This document shows, piece after piece, positions 62,813 to 64,000 of a DNA stretch of 64,000 nt (position 1 is its first letter; every line of letters starts with the position of its first letter). Below the pieces are notes generated by a model that saw only the letters and a program-made list of their open reading frames with translations, was not told where the DNA came from and did not search any database. The DNA is from Pseudanabaena sp. BC1403 (GTDB lineage: Bacteria; Cyanobacteriota; Cyanobacteriia; Pseudanabaenales; Pseudanabaenaceae): NCBI RefSeq assembly GCF_002914585.1, contig NZ_PDDM01000023.1, positions 1 to 64,000 on the forward strand, read 5' to 3'. The translations under genes and the position numbers were made by a program.

Positions 62813-64000
62813 ATGGATGTACTAACACAAGAAAAATCCCAAACGAGTGAATCCGTGAGTGGGAAATATACGGTGATTACATTTGCTCCTGTACAAGGCT
62901 TTATTGAGAAGTCTCGCAAGTTGCGCGATCTCTATGGTGCGTCGCAAATTCTCTCGTACTTAAGTTGGAAGATCGTTTGTGCGGCTAATAGTAAAAACTG
63001 TGAAGTGATTTCACCTGCGATCGCGATCGATGATGCCTCTGAGATGGCTAATGTTGATATTGTGCAAGGAATGCCCAATCGAATTTTAATATTGGGGGAT
63101 TTCTCGCATAACGATGCTCAGAAAGCTTTAACTGAAGGCTGGAAAGAAATTGTAACGGCTTGTCGTGGTTGGTTGAGAGATAATTTGCAAATTGATGATG
63201 AGGGTTGGTTTAACTCTTGGACAAGATGGCAAATTCACGCTTGGGAGGTGTTTTGGGGCAGTGGGGCAGATATTGAGTTAGCAATGCGTGATTTGGAAAC
63301 TCGGAAGTTGCGGCGGGCTTGGACTGTGCCGAATTGGAATGGTGAAAGTTCGAGTTTGTCAGGGCATGATGCGATCGCTCATCCAAATATGGATAGTTTG
63401 GGAACGAATGAAGCAGAAATTAAAAGCTTTTACAAGAGGCTTGCTGAAGTTCTCGATCCTTCTGGTGATGAGAACGATCGCGCTTATATCAACGAAAATG
63501 AGCGATTGAGTATTCCTGAATTAATCAAAAGATTGGTTACTTATGGGGCGATCGCTAGACATATCCACCGCGATCTTTATGCGCCGACTTTTCGAGAAGT
63601 GCTTCGCAAAGATGATAAATCTGGTGCGACCTATTGGACTGGCTGGTTTATGGGTGATGGCGATAAGGTCGGAGATCACCTCAAGAGGCTTACAGATAAT
63701 GCTAGTGTCACTCAATTTAGCCAGTCTTTGAGGGCTTGGGGTAAGAAATTCCAAACAGATTTTGATAAAAAAGGGCGTGTAGTTTATGCGGGAGGAGACG
63801 ATTTTCTTGGTGTGATGTATGGGGACAAACAGACTCCTAAATTAGATAGTCGTGAAGTAATTGAATGGTTACTGGATTTGCGTGGTAGCTGGGAAAAAGG
63901 AAACCTTGGGATTACGCTCAGTGTGGGATTTGTGTGGGCAGGGCATAGCGTGCCGCAGCGTGATGTGTTGCAGCATTGCCGTGAGGCTGAGAAGCTGGCT
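62813..64000 (+). CDS. cmr2: type III-B CRISPR Cas10/Cmr2, 3' part beyond window
   Basis: Open from ATG 62813 to the window end (396 codons, incomplete). An in-frame ATG at 62783 is an alternative start. The N-terminus TVITFAPVQGFIEKSRKLRD and LYGASQILSYLSWKI is the characteristic Cmr2 beginning. The first-cyclase region has GWFMGDGDKVGDHL (DGD at about 282-284), and the second has the palm motif VVYAGGDDFLGVMYG (GGDD at 327-330), which makes cyclic oligoadenylate in active Cas10. No HD nuclease domain precedes the Cmr2 core. The rest of a Cmr operon, effectors and any CRISPR array would lie to the right. Confidence 0.93.
   Translation, partial: MDVLTQEKSQTSESVSGKYTVITFAPVQGFIEKSRKLRDLYGASQILSYLSWKIVCAANSKNCEVISPAIAIDDASEMANVDIVQGMPNRILILGDFSHNDAQKALTEGWKEIVTACRGWLRDNLQIDDEGWFNSWTRWQIHAWEVFWGSGADIELAMRDLETRKLRRAWTVPNWNGESSSLSGHDAIAHPNMDSLGTNEAEIKSFYKRLAEVLDPSGDENDRAYINENERLSIPELIKRLVTYGAIARHIHRDLYAPTFREVLRKDDKSGATYWTGWFMGDGDKVGDHLKRLTDNASVTQFSQSLRAWGKKFQTDFDKKGRVVYAGGDDFLGVMYGDKQTPKLDSREVIEWLLDLRGSWEKGNLGITLSVGFVWAGHSVPQRDVLQHCREAEKLA

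Noticed and set aside
63288-63754. ORFs at 63288-63509, 63521-63754 (minus) and 63543-63731
   Set aside because: All lie inside the continuous cas10/cmr2 reading frame and are shadows.
62630-64000. A CRISPR array near the cas gene
   Set aside because: No regularly spaced direct repeats of 25-40 bases are visible in the window; any array would be to the right.

Overview
The window is from a cyanobacterium. The octamer GCGATCGC (HIP1) recurs throughout. The gene content is also cyanobacterial: an intein in dnaX, a SLH/OprB iron-uptake-type porin, DUF4079, a DUF2862 (PetP-like) protein, GH63-type glucosidase, LapA/DUF1049, ABC1 kinase and clustered hybrid histidine kinases. The very high density of short perfect palindromes between genes fits a Pseudanabaena-like lineage, but that placement is an inference. 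There are no rRNA genes, transposase genes or prophage; one tRNA is present (tRNA-Val, UAC). The coding strand changes often and most operons are short.

Layout: 0.1-7.5 kb (mostly minus) holds dnaX with a 141-residue mini-intein, a KAS II-like synthase overlapping a Uma2 protein, an Ig-like/beta-propeller membrane protein, an ArsA-like ATPase coupled to an HU protein, and a DUF2862 protein. 7.6-12.1 kb has panB, an AlkD-like glycosylase, a nucleotidyltransferase and an ABC1 kinase. 12.4-20.4 kb is a signalling block: an RsbV/RsbU/RsbW-like partner-switching set next to two large hybrid kinases and a PAS protein. 20.7-30.6 kb has aspS, a degenerate ArsC-like protein, an ABC ATPase, a CHASE2-GGDEF-EAL protein, tRNA-Val, an 8-oxoguanine-deaminase-like enzyme and exported MsrA. 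30.7-34.4 kb has a GAF/PAS kinase and a soluble kinase plus OmpR-type regulator. 34.8-37.5 kb is a possible membrane redox module (exported protein, DUF4079, anchored FAD/2Fe-2S reductase), followed by an aquaporin.

38.3-40.7 kb looks like an accessory island: a gene fragment, small membrane ORFs, an attC-like element, and an aspartyl-protease gene pair between direct repeats. 40.9-44.7 kb is a four-gene operon (SDR, exported double-VOC protein, unknown protein, ferredoxin-cyclase fusion lacking the metal-binding aspartates). 45-52.4 kb has a GH63-type glucosidase, two GT2 glycosyltransferases, tgt (apparently starting at CTG) and lapA. 52.5-57.8 kb has a porin and a BMP-type nucleoside ABC importer without its ATPase. 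58-62.6 kb has an orphan m5C methyltransferase, cysS, a small membrane protein and a WYL regulator. The right edge cuts into a divergent type III-B Cas10/Cmr2 gene, so a CRISPR-Cas locus probably continues beyond position 64000.

The most unusual pattern is in the non-coding DNA. At four convergent gene pairs the palindrome arms are positioned so that the two stop codons are exact mirror images, and some final sense codons lie inside the arms. Several miniature elements with terminal inverted repeats (at least three multi-copy families) occupy the longer intergenic gaps.
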